NCBI RefSeq assembly: GCF_035918095.1 | Contig: NZ_CP109137.1 | Location: 8,806,001 to 8,870,000 of the forward strand | DNA length: 64,000 bases | Source of the DNA: Streptomyces sp. NBC_01750 | Lineage (GTDB): Bacteria > Actinomycetota > Actinomycetes > Streptomycetales > Streptomycetaceae | Direction: 5' to 3' | In this document: piece by piece, positions 8,530 through 17,512 of the stretch | How positions within the stretch are numbered: position 1 is the stretch's first letter | Layout of the letters: every line of letters begins with the position of its first letter | Notes under the pieces: model-generated | Seen by the model: the letters and a program-made list of their open reading frames with translations, nothing else | Told to the model about the DNA's origin: nothing | Database searches by the model: none | Position numbers and translations under genes: made by a program

Positions 8530-8745
8530 GCGAGCGGTGGAACTACCGGAAAGGACTCTGCCGATGTTCGCCTCGCAGCGGTCGGCCGAGCAGCACCGCG
8601 CTACAGGCGCGGTATCCGTGCAGGTCGCAATGCCCGTTCGGGCTTCAAACCCGCCAAGGCAGGGCCTGGCACGGCCCCTGACGGGCGCTTAGCGCCTCCG
8701 AGCCCGGGAATCCCGCGCCGCAGGGCCTGCGGCGCGCTCTAAGAG
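8530..8745 (+). pseudogene. possible 3' remnant of an IS200/IS605-type tnpB with right end
   Basis: A plus-strand frame (TGKDSADVRLAAVGRAAPRY, later RAGRNARSGFKPAKAGPG) has the low-complexity basic tail seen at TnpB C-termini. It is followed by GGGAATCCCG and a strong GCGCCGCAGG/CCTGCGGCGC hairpin (about 8711-8740), which resembles the structured right ends (omega-RNA region) of Streptomyces tnpB elements. There is no catalytic region. The call is tentative. Confidence 0.3.
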
Positions 8746-8818
8746 GGCATCTGATCTAGGTACTTGGTGTTTTGGGATGTTCTTGTGACTGCTGGCGTTG
8801 ATGGTCGTTGCATGGCTT

Positions 8819-9493
8819 GTGAGTGTTCGCCGTCCGTACCGCAGCGACGTGTCCGATGCCCGGTGGGCCTTGATTGAGCCGGTGTTCATCGCCTGGCGGG
8901 CTGCTCGGACCGGTCCTGGCACCGCAGCCCGGGTTCACGACTTACGTGAGATCGTGAACGCGATCCTGTACGTCAACCGCACCGGGATCCCGTGGGAGTA
9001 CCTGCCGCACGACTTGCCTCCCTACAAGACCGTCTACGACTACTACGCCATGTGGGAAGCGGACGGCACCACCGAGCAGGTTCACGACCTGCTGCGGGAC
9101 AAGACCCGCCGCGCGCATGGCCGCAGCCCGGATCCGACGGCGGCCGTGGTGGACGCGCAAAGCGTGAAGACCTCGGGCAATGTCGCGGAGACCAGTCAGG
9201 GCATCGACGCCGGCAAGAAGATCAAAGGACGTAAGCGGCACCTGATCACCGACACCCTCGGCCTGGTTCTCGCCGTGATCGTCACGGCTGCTTCGGTGCA
9301 CGACTCGACTGGCGGCAAGCGACTGCTCGATGAGCTGGCCATCACGCATCCGGGCGTGAGGAAGGTCTGGGCGGACGGCGGCTACCAGACCAGCGTCTTC
9401 CAGCATGGCGCGGCCGTCGGGATCGACGTGGAGGTGGTGCAGCGGCCGGCGGCGAAAGGTTTCCAGCCGTTGCCGAAGCGGTGGGTGATCGAG
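8819..9493 (+). pseudogene. IS5-family transposase, cut after the catalytic-Glu motif
   Basis: From GTG 8819 the frame gives an IS5-type DDE transposase: SDARWALIEPVF at the N-terminus, the DUF4096-like helix region, the first Asp in AVVDAQSVKTSG, GIDAGKKIKGRKRHLITDT, and the second Asp in VWADGGYQ. It stops matching right after KRWVIE, where Glu is the third catalytic residue. The next bases (ATCTGTCAAGCACAGTGC) are the end of the serine-recombinase element. The 3' part of the gene is absent. Confidence 0.85.
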
Positions 9494-11223
9494 ATCTGTC
9501 AAGCACAGTGCACTCATGGAGTCTGTTGCCCTGTTGTTTCGGCGGTGTCGGTCCAGATGCGGCGGCTGTACCAGCCGGGCGGACGGGTGCGGCGTTCGCG
9601 GAGTTCGGCGAGTTCTCGCTGGTTGGCGTGGGCGATGAGGCGGTGGGGCCAGTGGCTTTCCCGGCGGGTGGTGATCCAGCCGCGGTTGATCCAGGCATAG
9701 AGGGTAGAGGTGGTCATGTCCAGCTCGGCGGCCAGGTGCTTGAGCCACCACTCGTTGGGGCCGGGCTCCTCGCCGGGTGGCGCGGGGCGGTGTGGGTGGA
9801 CACGGCCTGCGGGGCAGGCGAGGCGGCGCATGAGGTCGCGGACGGTGGCTGCTGAGATCCGTTTGCCGCCCTTCGCGGGCCGGAAGCCCTCGGTTTCCAG
9901 GCGGTCAGCGATCCCGCTGGCTCCGATGCCCTGGTCTGCGAGTTGGCGGATCCGATCGGTCAGTTGCGGGTAGTAGCTGAGCTGTTCCAGCCGCTGGACA
10001 GGGCGGATGACCTCTCCCGCCGTAGTTGTCCCGCCGGCCCAGACGATCGTGACCTTCACCCGCTCGCTGGTGCCGAGCACGGTGACGACGACCTTGTCGA
10101 CGACCCCGCGGATGATCTCCTTGCGGTCCGCTGCCGTGGTGCTGTGCGCACGCCACAACCCCTCGATGTCGCCGGCCAGAGCCGTGATGGTCTGCCGCTC
10201 GGCCTCAGTGAGGATGTGCGGACTGCTGCGGGTGAAACGGTCGTAGTCCTCACGGAGCCGCTGATGGGCGGCGAGTGCCTCCTCCCATTCCTTCTCCAGC
10301 TGGCGCACGACCAGGCGGTTCTCCGGTTCGGCGAGGTGGTGGCTGCGGCGGGCCCGGTCGGCCTCCTGCGCGGCGCGTTCCAACCGCTGTGACCACAGCC
10401 GTTCCAGCTCGGCCCGCTCGGCCAGGACCTGGTCGGCCGCGCGCAGGGACACCTCGACGGCGGCGGGTGTCAGTGCCGCGAGGACCTGCTGTTCGACAAA
10501 GGCGTCCACGCAGGCGGAGTTGAGCAGCTGGCAGCTCTTCTGCGCGCCGTAGTTGCTCATGTCCCGGGCGCACACGTACTCGGGCAGGGCCTTGCTGTGC
10601 TGGGTGTGGTAGCGCACGCTCATGCGCCGGTTGCAGCGTCCGCAGTGCGCGAGCCCGGCCGTGAGCGCGGGGCCGCCTCGCACCGCGCCCATGGCTTCGG
10701 CGCGGGCGCGGTTGGCCGCCAGTTTCGCCTCGTTCGCCTCGAACTGGGCGACGGTGATGTAGGCGGGCAGGACATTCGGGATCATCACGTGCCATCCGTC
10801 CCGGGAGCGGACGACCCGTCCGGTGCTGGGCCGGGCCGGGTCCTGGCGGCGCGGGTCGACCCGACGCCGCCCGTAGGCGTAGATGCCGGCATAGGCGGGA
10901 TTGTGCAGCAGGGTCTGCAGCGTCATCCGGTTCGGCCTTCGCCATTCCAGGGTGCCCTTGTCCGGACCCTCCCGCAGCCGGATGCCCAACTGGATGTCGT
11001 GCTCGACGAGGTAGCGCAGCACAGCGTGCAGCGTGCCGAGCCGCTCGAACTGCGCAAAGATCACGCGGATCACGGTCTGCACCTGCTCGTCCGGGTCAAG
11101 GGCCACCTGCCCGGACGGGCGGCGGACGTAACCGCTGGGCAGGGGGAAGGCCAGCTCGCCGCGGCGGGCCTTGTTCAGGCGCCCGCTCCACATCCGCTGC
11201 TTGATCAGGTGGAGTTCGGCCTC
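9489..11223. repeat. left arm of a large perfect inverted repeat
   Basis: Bases 9489-11248 are the exact reverse complement of 14599-16358 as far as can be read (coordinates pair to a constant sum of 25847, and both strands encode identical proteins). The part up to 11223 is serine-recombinase sequence; 11224-11248 is the terminal repeat of the RIT element. Confidence 0.85.
9514..11193 (-). pseudogene. large serine recombinase lacking its catalytic domain (copy 1)
   Basis: The 559-residue frame begins MWSGRLNKARRGELAFPLPS, the start of the Recombinase domain of large serine integrases. A zinc ribbon (CGRCNRRMSVRYH ... YVCARDMSNYGAQKSC), a long coiled coil rich in Glu/Arg, and a C-terminal helix-turn-helix-like end (TTSTLYAWINRGWITTRR) follow. 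The N-terminal resolvase domain (~140 residues with the nucleophilic Ser) is missing: upstream sequence reads EAELHLIKQR and then runs into a stop inside the RIT terminal repeat. DNA binding may persist, strand exchange cannot. Confidence 0.85.
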
Positions 11224-11306
11224 TTATGCGGACCCTGCCGTTATGCCGAGATGGCGGCCGGGAGCCGTCATGGCGACAGCGCCCGGCCGTAGGCGAGCGG
11301 CATAAT
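11224..11306. repeat. left RIT end with recombinase-site-like motifs
   Basis: The motif TTATGCSG occurs at 11224-11231 and 11241-11248, and in inverted orientation CGGCATAAT at 11298-11306. The inverted pair TTATGCCG...CGGCATAA with a 49-base spacer probably marks the binding sites where the trio recombinases act. The last six bases of the inner motif touch the stop codon region of ritC. Confidence 0.6.
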
Positions 11307-12296
11307 CTACAGACCGTCGAGGAATGCCAGGATGGTGTCGGTGGGTCGGTAGCGGCCCGGGGTGGCGTCCTGCGGGGCGGTCCTGGCCAACGCCTGCTCC
11401 TTGAGCGCAAGGTCAGCATGGATGTAAATCTGTGTAGTTGCGACGTTTTCGTGCCCCAACCACAAGGCGATCACAGCGGTGTCGACGCCAGCGTGCAGCA
11501 GCCGCATCGCGGCGGAATGACGCATGACGTGCGGTGAGACCTTCTTGCCGAGCAGAGTCGGGCAGGAGCGTGTGGCGGTGGCCGCGTGCTTGGTGATGCG
11601 TCGCTCCAACCCGTCGCGGCTCAGGGCCTCGCCGCGGCGGGCTGGAAACAGCGGGTCGGAGGGATGACCGCCACGTTCGTTCATCCAGTTCTTCAACGTG
11701 GCGACGGTGCTCACGGCCAGCGGGGTGATGCGCTGCTTGCGCCCCTTGCCCAGGCAGCTGATGTGCGGGCCGACGCCCAGATGCACGTCGCCCACGGTCA
11801 ACCCGGTCAGTTCGCTGGCGCGGAGCCCGGTCTGGCAGGCCAGCATCAGTAGCGCATGGTCGCGTCGTCCGGTCCAGGTTCCCTGATCGCAGGCCTTGAG
11901 CAACGCGTTGATCTCCTCCTCGGTCAGGTAGGTGACCAGGGTGCGGTCGAAGCGCTTGGGTGGGATCGCCAGCACCCGCGCGATGACCGCGGCGTCCTCG
12001 GGACGCTGCAGGGCCGCATGGCGAAAGAGCGAATGGATCGCGGCCAGGCGAGCGTTGCGGGTCCGAACGCTGTTGCCGCGGTCGGCCTCCAGATGGTGGA
12101 GGAACGCACCGATCAACGGTGCGTCCAGGTCGGCGACATCCAGACGGGAGGGTGGCTTCCCGGTCTGGTCGGCGGCGAAGACCAGCAGCACCTTGACCGC
12201 GTCGCGGTAGGCGGCGATCGTGTGGCCGCTGGCCTGCCGCTGCCGAACGAGGCGGTCGGTGAAGAACGACTGCAGGAGTGGCGCGAGGGTGTTCAT
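11307..12296 (-). CDS. ritC: RIT tyrosine recombinase C
   Basis: The 329-residue third recombinase of the trio. ATG 12296 is chosen because it overlaps the ritB stop as ATGA and gives the normal N-terminal SAM-like core-binding domain (QRQASGHTIAAYRDAVKVLL). Catalytic residues are all visible: Arg in TGLRASELTGL, Lys region GKGRKQRITPL, His-x-x-Arg in SPHVMRHSAAMRLL, the second His in WLGHENV, and nucleophile Tyr in TTQIYIHAD. Expected to act together with ritA and ritB products in element transposition. Confidence 0.85.
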   Translation of the reverse strand: MNTLAPLLQSFFTDRLVRQRQASGHTIAAYRDAVKVLLVFAADQTGKPPSRLDVADLDAPLIGAFLHHLEADRGNSVRTRNARLAAIHSLFRHAALQRPEDAAVIARVLAIPPKRFDRTLVTYLTEEEINALLKACDQGTWTGRRDHALLMLACQTGLRASELTGLTVGDVHLGVGPHISCLGKGRKQRITPLAVSTVATLKNWMNERGGHPSDPLFPARRGEALSRDGLERRITKHAATATRSCPTLLGKKVSPHVMRHSAAMRLLHAGVDTAVIALWLGHENVATTQIYIHADLALKEQALARTAPQDATPGRYRPTDTILAFLDGL

Positions 12297-13228
12297 GGGT
12301 GACCTGCCAGGTGAGCGTCCAGGCGTCGTCCGGCCAGAGCCATCAGCTCCGGGGCGGCCGACAGATACCAGTAGGTATGTTTCGGGTCGGTGTGCCCCAG
12401 GTAGGTCGACAGCCGGGGCATCATGGCTGCCACGTCCGCGTCCTCGCGGTACCAGTCCAGCACGGTGGACACCGCGAAACCGTGCCGAAGGTCGTGGATT
12501 CGCGGCCGGCAGGATGCCGAGCGGCGGGTGATCCCGGCCTGGTTGGCCAGTCGGGTGAAGGTGAGTCCGATGTTGGAGTGCAGCAGCCGGGCCCCGGTGG
12601 AGGACACCAGCAGGGCCGGGCATGCCGGACACGAACGCGTCCGGTCACGGAGATCCCTATAGCGTTGCAGGGCCTCGATCGTGCTCGGATGCAGCGGCAC
12701 CAGACGGGACTTGTCGAACTTGGTGTGCCGCACCACCAGCAGCTCGCTGTCGATGTCGAGGTCGGCGCTGTCCAACGCGATCGCCTCGCCGACGCGCAGG
12801 CCGCTGACCGCAAGCAGGCCGATCAACGTCTGATAGGTGGCCGCCCGCAGCTGCGGCCGCAGTCCGGCGGCCTCTCGCATCAGCGCGAGAATCTCCGGCT
12901 CGGAATACAGATAGGGGGTGGCGCGGTCCGGTCCACGGTGGATCAGCCCGGCCGGGAGGACCTCGACGCTGGGGTCGATGCTGTGCAGATAGGCGGCGAA
13001 GCCGCGCACCGCAGACAGACGGATCGCCCGCCAATTACTCGAGGCTCCAGCGGGCAGCGTCGCCCAGGCCAGTGCGGACTCGGTGGTGGGCGCGTGAACG
13101 CCGTGCTCATCGAGGTAGTCGACGAACTGGCCGAGCAGCCGTCCGACGTTGTGGAGCTTGAACCCCAGCGCGCGGCGCAGGCCAAGGTAGTGGTCCAGTT
13201 CCAGGCGTAGAGACCGGCGTGTACTCAT
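12293..13228 (-). CDS. ritB: RIT tyrosine recombinase B
   Basis: The 311-residue middle recombinase. It has the N-terminal core-binding part (LDHYLGLRRALGFKLHN) and the catalytic domain with Arg in SGLRVGEAIALDSADLD, HDLRH box in IHDLRHGFAVSTV, second His in YLGHTDPKHTYW, and Tyr in WYLSAA. Start ATG 13228 overlaps the ritA stop as ATGA; its own stop overlaps the ritC start. Length is usual for RitB. All catalytic residues are present, so it is probably active. Confidence 0.85.
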   Translation of the reverse strand: MSTRRSLRLELDHYLGLRRALGFKLHNVGRLLGQFVDYLDEHGVHAPTTESALAWATLPAGASSNWRAIRLSAVRGFAAYLHSIDPSVEVLPAGLIHRGPDRATPYLYSEPEILALMREAAGLRPQLRAATYQTLIGLLAVSGLRVGEAIALDSADLDIDSELLVVRHTKFDKSRLVPLHPSTIEALQRYRDLRDRTRSCPACPALLVSSTGARLLHSNIGLTFTRLANQAGITRRSASCRPRIHDLRHGFAVSTVLDWYREDADVAAMMPRLSTYLGHTDPKHTYWYLSAAPELMALAGRRLDAHLAGHP

Positions 13229-14439
13229 GCCACATCACCGGGCCAGGGACGGACCAGCTGCCGCAGCGTTCCGTAGTCGACCTTCGCGTAGATCGCCGTG
13301 GTCAGTAGGCGTTGATGGCGCAGAACCTGCCCGATCTCGGTCAGCGATCCGCCGGCGCCCAGCATCGCGGTCGCCGCGGAGTGCCGCAGCCGGTGGGCGC
13401 CGATCAGGCCCAGGCCGGCCCGTCGGCCCGCGATGACCACGACCGTGGTGACTCCGTTGGAGGTCAGCGCCCGGTAGGGGGCCTGGGCACGGACGAAGAC
13501 GGTGCGGTCCTGCGCGCGCTCAGGGCGCCCGTCGCGCAGGTAGTCGACGATGACTTCTCCGACATCGGCGGGCAGCGGCAAGCGGTCACATCGGTTGCCC
13601 TTGCCCCGCACGGTGATCTCGCCGTGCCGCCAGTGGATGTCGGACAAGTCCAGTGCGGCGACCTCCCCGGCCCGCAGGCCGAGGCGGACGAGCAAGGTGA
13701 GGATCGCGAAATCCCGGCACCCGGTCGCCGAACCTCGATCACAGGAGGCCAGCAGCGCCGTGACCTGCTCGTCCGGCAGCCCTTTGGGCAGGCCAGTCTG
13801 CGTCCAGCCGGGCACCGCCAGCACCGCCGTGGACAGCGGCTTCTCGATCATGCCGCCGATATGGAGGAAACTGAGCAGGGACCGCAGCGCGGTCACGATC
13901 CGGCCCGCTGAACCCGGTCGCTGGCGGGATTGCTCCAGCACGAACGCGGTCACCTCACCCGCGTCCAGCCCGCCCAGATCAAGGCGGCCCTCGGTCCGTG
14001 CCAGGCCAAGCAGGAACGGGCGAACCAGGCGCACGTTCAGCTCGACGGTCGTGGCCGCCAGGCCCCGCTCGACACTCAGGTAGTCCCGGTACTGGACCAA
14101 CAGCACCTCCACCGGTGTCGTCGGCGCCGCCGGTGTCACCGGCGGGGCCACCCCCAAGCGCCGCAGGTAGTCCAGCAGCGGCCGCAGGGATCGGCCGGTG
14201 ACGGAGTTGACGTAGCCGAGCGCGCGACGCTCGGCGAAGTAGGCGTCCACCGTGGTCTGCGTCAACGCCGAGGGATCCAGGTGCCGCTCGAGCATCCAGC
14301 GGCTCAGGTGGGCCACCAACCGCAGGTGCCCGGCCGCCGTCAGCGGCGTATACCCCAGCCGCTCCAGCTCAACCCGGAAGGCCACGGCGTACGGAGCCAG
14401 CGGACCACGCACCCGAGCCCAACACGGAACCGTCGTCAT
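13225..14439 (-). CDS. ritA: RIT tyrosine recombinase A
   Basis: The 404-residue first recombinase of the trio, with an extra N-terminal region typical of RitA before the core-binding domain (VQYRDYLSVERGLAATTVEL). Catalytic residues are visible: Arg in LGLRAGEVAALDLSDIHW, Lys in VRGKGNRCDRLPL, IGAHRLRHSAATAML, and the Tyr in TTAIYAKVDY. It is the promoter-proximal gene; the 5' side (14440-14540) holds no gene and must contain the operon promoter next to the right RIT end. Confidence 0.85.
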   Translation of the reverse strand: MTTVPCWARVRGPLAPYAVAFRVELERLGYTPLTAAGHLRLVAHLSRWMLERHLDPSALTQTTVDAYFAERRALGYVNSVTGRSLRPLLDYLRRLGVAPPVTPAAPTTPVEVLLVQYRDYLSVERGLAATTVELNVRLVRPFLLGLARTEGRLDLGGLDAGEVTAFVLEQSRQRPGSAGRIVTALRSLLSFLHIGGMIEKPLSTAVLAVPGWTQTGLPKGLPDEQVTALLASCDRGSATGCRDFAILTLLVRLGLRAGEVAALDLSDIHWRHGEITVRGKGNRCDRLPLPADVGEVIVDYLRDGRPERAQDRTVFVRAQAPYRALTSNGVTTVVVIAGRRAGLGLIGAHRLRHSAATAMLGAGGSLTEIGQVLRHQRLLTTAIYAKVDYGTLRQLVRPWPGDVA

Positions 14440-14539
14440 GATCGTCTCCTCTCGTTCAGGGACCCCTGTCAGGGGCCGTGCAACGAAAGGAACCAGCAGG
14501 ACGATCCGGAACCTGCGAACATCCCCTTAAAACCCCATG

Positions 14540-14623
14540 ATTATGCCGATCGAAACAACGGTGCCCAGGCCCACGACCAGGGCGGCACCACCGTACGGCG
14601 GCATAACGGCAGGGTCCGCATAA
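14540..14623. repeat. right RIT end
   Basis: Mirror image of the left end: ATTATGCCG at 14540-14548 and CGGCATAAC at 14599-14607 with a 50-base spacer, then the rest of the 25-base terminal repeat to 14623. It lies upstream of ritA, so recombinase binding could also autoregulate the operon. Confidence 0.6.
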
Positions 14624-16358
14624 GAGGCCGAACTCCACCTGATCAAGCAGCGGATGTGGAGCGGGCGCCTGAACAAGGCCCGCCGCGGCGAGCTGGCCTT
14701 CCCCCTGCCCAGCGGTTACGTCCGCCGCCCGTCCGGGCAGGTGGCCCTTGACCCGGACGAGCAGGTGCAGACCGTGATCCGCGTGATCTTTGCGCAGTTC
14801 GAGCGGCTCGGCACGCTGCACGCTGTGCTGCGCTACCTCGTCGAGCACGACATCCAGTTGGGCATCCGGCTGCGGGAGGGTCCGGACAAGGGCACCCTGG
14901 AATGGCGAAGGCCGAACCGGATGACGCTGCAGACCCTGCTGCACAATCCCGCCTATGCCGGCATCTACGCCTACGGGCGGCGTCGGGTCGACCCGCGCCG
15001 CCAGGACCCGGCCCGGCCCAGCACCGGACGGGTCGTCCGCTCCCGGGACGGATGGCACGTGATGATCCCGAATGTCCTGCCCGCCTACATCACCGTCGCC
15101 CAGTTCGAGGCGAACGAGGCGAAACTGGCGGCCAACCGCGCCCGCGCCGAAGCCATGGGCGCGGTGCGAGGCGGCCCCGCGCTCACGGCCGGGCTCGCGC
15201 ACTGCGGACGCTGCAACCGGCGCATGAGCGTGCGCTACCACACCCAGCACAGCAAGGCCCTGCCCGAGTACGTGTGCGCCCGGGACATGAGCAACTACGG
15301 CGCGCAGAAGAGCTGCCAGCTGCTCAACTCCGCCTGCGTGGACGCCTTTGTCGAACAGCAGGTCCTCGCGGCACTGACACCCGCCGCCGTCGAGGTGTCC
15401 CTGCGCGCGGCCGACCAGGTCCTGGCCGAGCGGGCCGAGCTGGAACGGCTGTGGTCACAGCGGTTGGAACGCGCCGCGCAGGAGGCCGACCGGGCCCGCC
15501 GCAGCCACCACCTCGCCGAACCGGAGAACCGCCTGGTCGTGCGCCAGCTGGAGAAGGAATGGGAGGAGGCACTCGCCGCCCATCAGCGGCTCCGTGAGGA
15601 CTACGACCGTTTCACCCGCAGCAGTCCGCACATCCTCACTGAGGCCGAGCGGCAGACCATCACGGCTCTGGCCGGCGACATCGAGGGGTTGTGGCGTGCG
15701 CACAGCACCACGGCAGCGGACCGCAAGGAGATCATCCGCGGGGTCGTCGACAAGGTCGTCGTCACCGTGCTCGGCACCAGCGAGCGGGTGAAGGTCACGA
15801 TCGTCTGGGCCGGCGGGACAACTACGGCGGGAGAGGTCATCCGCCCTGTCCAGCGGCTGGAACAGCTCAGCTACTACCCGCAACTGACCGATCGGATCCG
15901 CCAACTCGCAGACCAGGGCATCGGAGCCAGCGGGATCGCTGACCGCCTGGAAACCGAGGGCTTCCGGCCCGCGAAGGGCGGCAAACGGATCTCAGCAGCC
16001 ACCGTCCGCGACCTCATGCGCCGCCTCGCCTGCCCCGCAGGCCGTGTCCACCCACACCGCCCCGCGCCACCCGGCGAGGAGCCCGGCCCCAACGAGTGGT
16101 GGCTCAAGCACCTGGCCGCCGAGCTGGACATGACCACCTCTACCCTCTATGCCTGGATCAACCGCGGCTGGATCACCACCCGCCGGGAAAGCCACTGGCC
16201 CCACCGCCTCATCGCCCACGCCAACCAGCGAGAACTCGCCGAACTCCGCGAACGCCGCACCCGTCCGCCCGGCTGGTACAGCCGCCGCATCTGGACCGAC
16301 ACCGCCGAAACAACAGGGCAACAGACTCCATGAGTGCACTGTGCTTGACAGATCTCGA
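14624..16358. repeat. right arm of the large inverted repeat
   Basis: Exact reverse complement of 9489-11223. Its outer end (GTGCTTGACAGATCTCGA at 16341-16358) joins a second, different IS5-type transposase gene at the same codon position as the left arm does. Confidence 0.85.
14654..16333 (+). pseudogene. large serine recombinase lacking its catalytic domain (copy 2)
   Basis: Identical in predicted sequence to the copy at 9514-11193 and in inverted orientation. It too starts at MWSGRLNKARRGEL directly after the RIT terminal repeat and lacks the resolvase domain. It ends at TGA 16331-16333, 25 bases before the transposase junction, so the recombinase 3' end lies next to its att site. Confidence 0.85.
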
Positions 16359-17028
16359 CGACCCAGCGGCGGGGCAGCACGACGAAGCCGGAGGCGTCCT
16401 TGGGACGGCTGACAGGCTTGATGGTGAGGTTGAGGTGCTGTTTCGCCCAGTCGACGAGCTTCCCAGCATAGGCAGAGTCGGCCCACACGATCGTGATCTC
16501 GGGGTGCATCAGGCGCAGGCGGAACAGGACTTCCTTCGCGGCTGCGGCGTCGTGCAGGTCGGCGGGGGTGACCATGACCATGAGGGGAAGGCCGCGGGTG
16601 TCGACGACCAGATGGCGCTTGCGGCCGTTGATTTTCTTGCCCGCGTCGTAGCCGCGGGTGGCCTTGGAGACGGTCTCGGCCGCCTTGACGCTCTGGGAGT
16701 CGATCACGGTGGCCACCGCGCGGGGCCCTTTGCCCATGTCCCTGCGGATCCGGCCGGCGAGGTGGTCACGGATCTGGCCGACGATCCCGGCGGCTGCCCA
16801 GCGGGCCATGAACCCCCAGACCGTGCGCCAGGGCGGGAAATCCGCAGGCAGAGCCCGCCACTTGCAGCCCGTATCGACGACGTATCGGATCGCGTCGACG
16901 ATCTCGCGGCGGGGGTGCCTCTCCGGCCGACCGCCCTTGCTGGTCTCGCAGGCCGGGGTGGGTAACAGCCCTTCGAGCAGGGCCCATTCGGCGTTGGTGG
17001 TGTCCGAGGGGTAGCGGCGAGAGCGCAT
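16354..17028 (-). pseudogene. second IS5-family transposase, cut after the catalytic-Glu motif
   Basis: A different IS5-type transposase from the one at 8819. From ATG 17028 it reads SRRYPSDTTNAEWALLEGLL, DTGCKWRALPADFPPW, the first Asp in ATVIDSQSVKAAETV, GYDAGKKINGRKRHLVVDT, and the second Asp in IVWADSAYAGKL. It ends at PRRWVVE, then runs into the end of the serine recombinase element. The missing 3' portion is not elsewhere in the window. Confidence 0.85.
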
Positions 17029-17086
17029 GGCGAGGGCCTTCGAGCTGTGCGGCGGTCCGCCCGCCGTCCGGGCGGACCGCCGCAGG

Positions 17087-17512
17087 TCAGGAGCTGTTGA
17101 TGAGGTCGAGGGTGGACTCGATGGAGTTGAGCTGGGCGACGATGTGCTTGACCCACTTGTCGCCGGGGTGGGCGGCGGCGTGCGGGGCGACGGTGCCGGT
17201 GATGAACCGGCGGAACTCGGTCAGCTTCTCCCTGACCACCGCCCGTTCGTATGCCTCCAGCACCGGCCGCTCGGCTCCGAGCTGGTAGCCCGCCTGCCGG
17301 GTCCGGGTCAGCGGGGGCCAGCCCTTCTCCGCGGCCTGGTCCTTCAAGGCCGCGAGCCCGGAACGGACCTGACTGGCGGACAGGTCGCTGGCGCGTACCA
17401 GCTGATGGAACTCAAGGCCGGCAGGTCTTGCCTCGAACAGCACGAATCGCAGGGTGTCCGCGTGGCGTCTGGCGGCATCGCCCCGTCGCCGTGAGGCGCG
17501 GGGCATCCTCAT
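17087..17512 (-). CDS. RacP-like protein
   Basis: A 141-residue protein beginning MRMPRASRRRGDAARRHADT and containing FHQLVRASDLSASQVRSGLA, which looks like a winged-helix DNA-binding segment, followed by a helical C-terminus ending in NSIESTLDLINSS. It resembles small Streptomyces proteins that I recall being annotated as RacP, whose function is unknown. It overlaps the upstream DUF6192-like gene by ATGA, so the two are translationally coupled and probably work together. Confidence 0.55.
   Translation of the reverse strand: MRMPRASRRRGDAARRHADTLRFVLFEARPAGLEFHQLVRASDLSASQVRSGLAALKDQAAEKGWPPLTRTRQAGYQLGAERPVLEAYERAVVREKLTEFRRFITGTVAPHAAAHPGDKWVKHIVAQLNSIESTLDLINSS

Larger units (their letters stand above)
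11224..14623. mobile_element. RIT element (Recombinase In Trio)
   Basis: A 3.4-kb unit with 25-base perfect terminal inverted repeats (TTATGCGGACCCTGCCGTTA + TGCCG at 11224-11248 and its complement at 14599-14623). It contains three tyrosine recombinase genes in one direction, each overlapping the next by ATGA. This gene number, order, length pattern (404, 311, 329 residues) and coupling are the defining features of RIT elements. It sits exactly between the two truncated serine recombinase copies. Confidence 0.85.
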
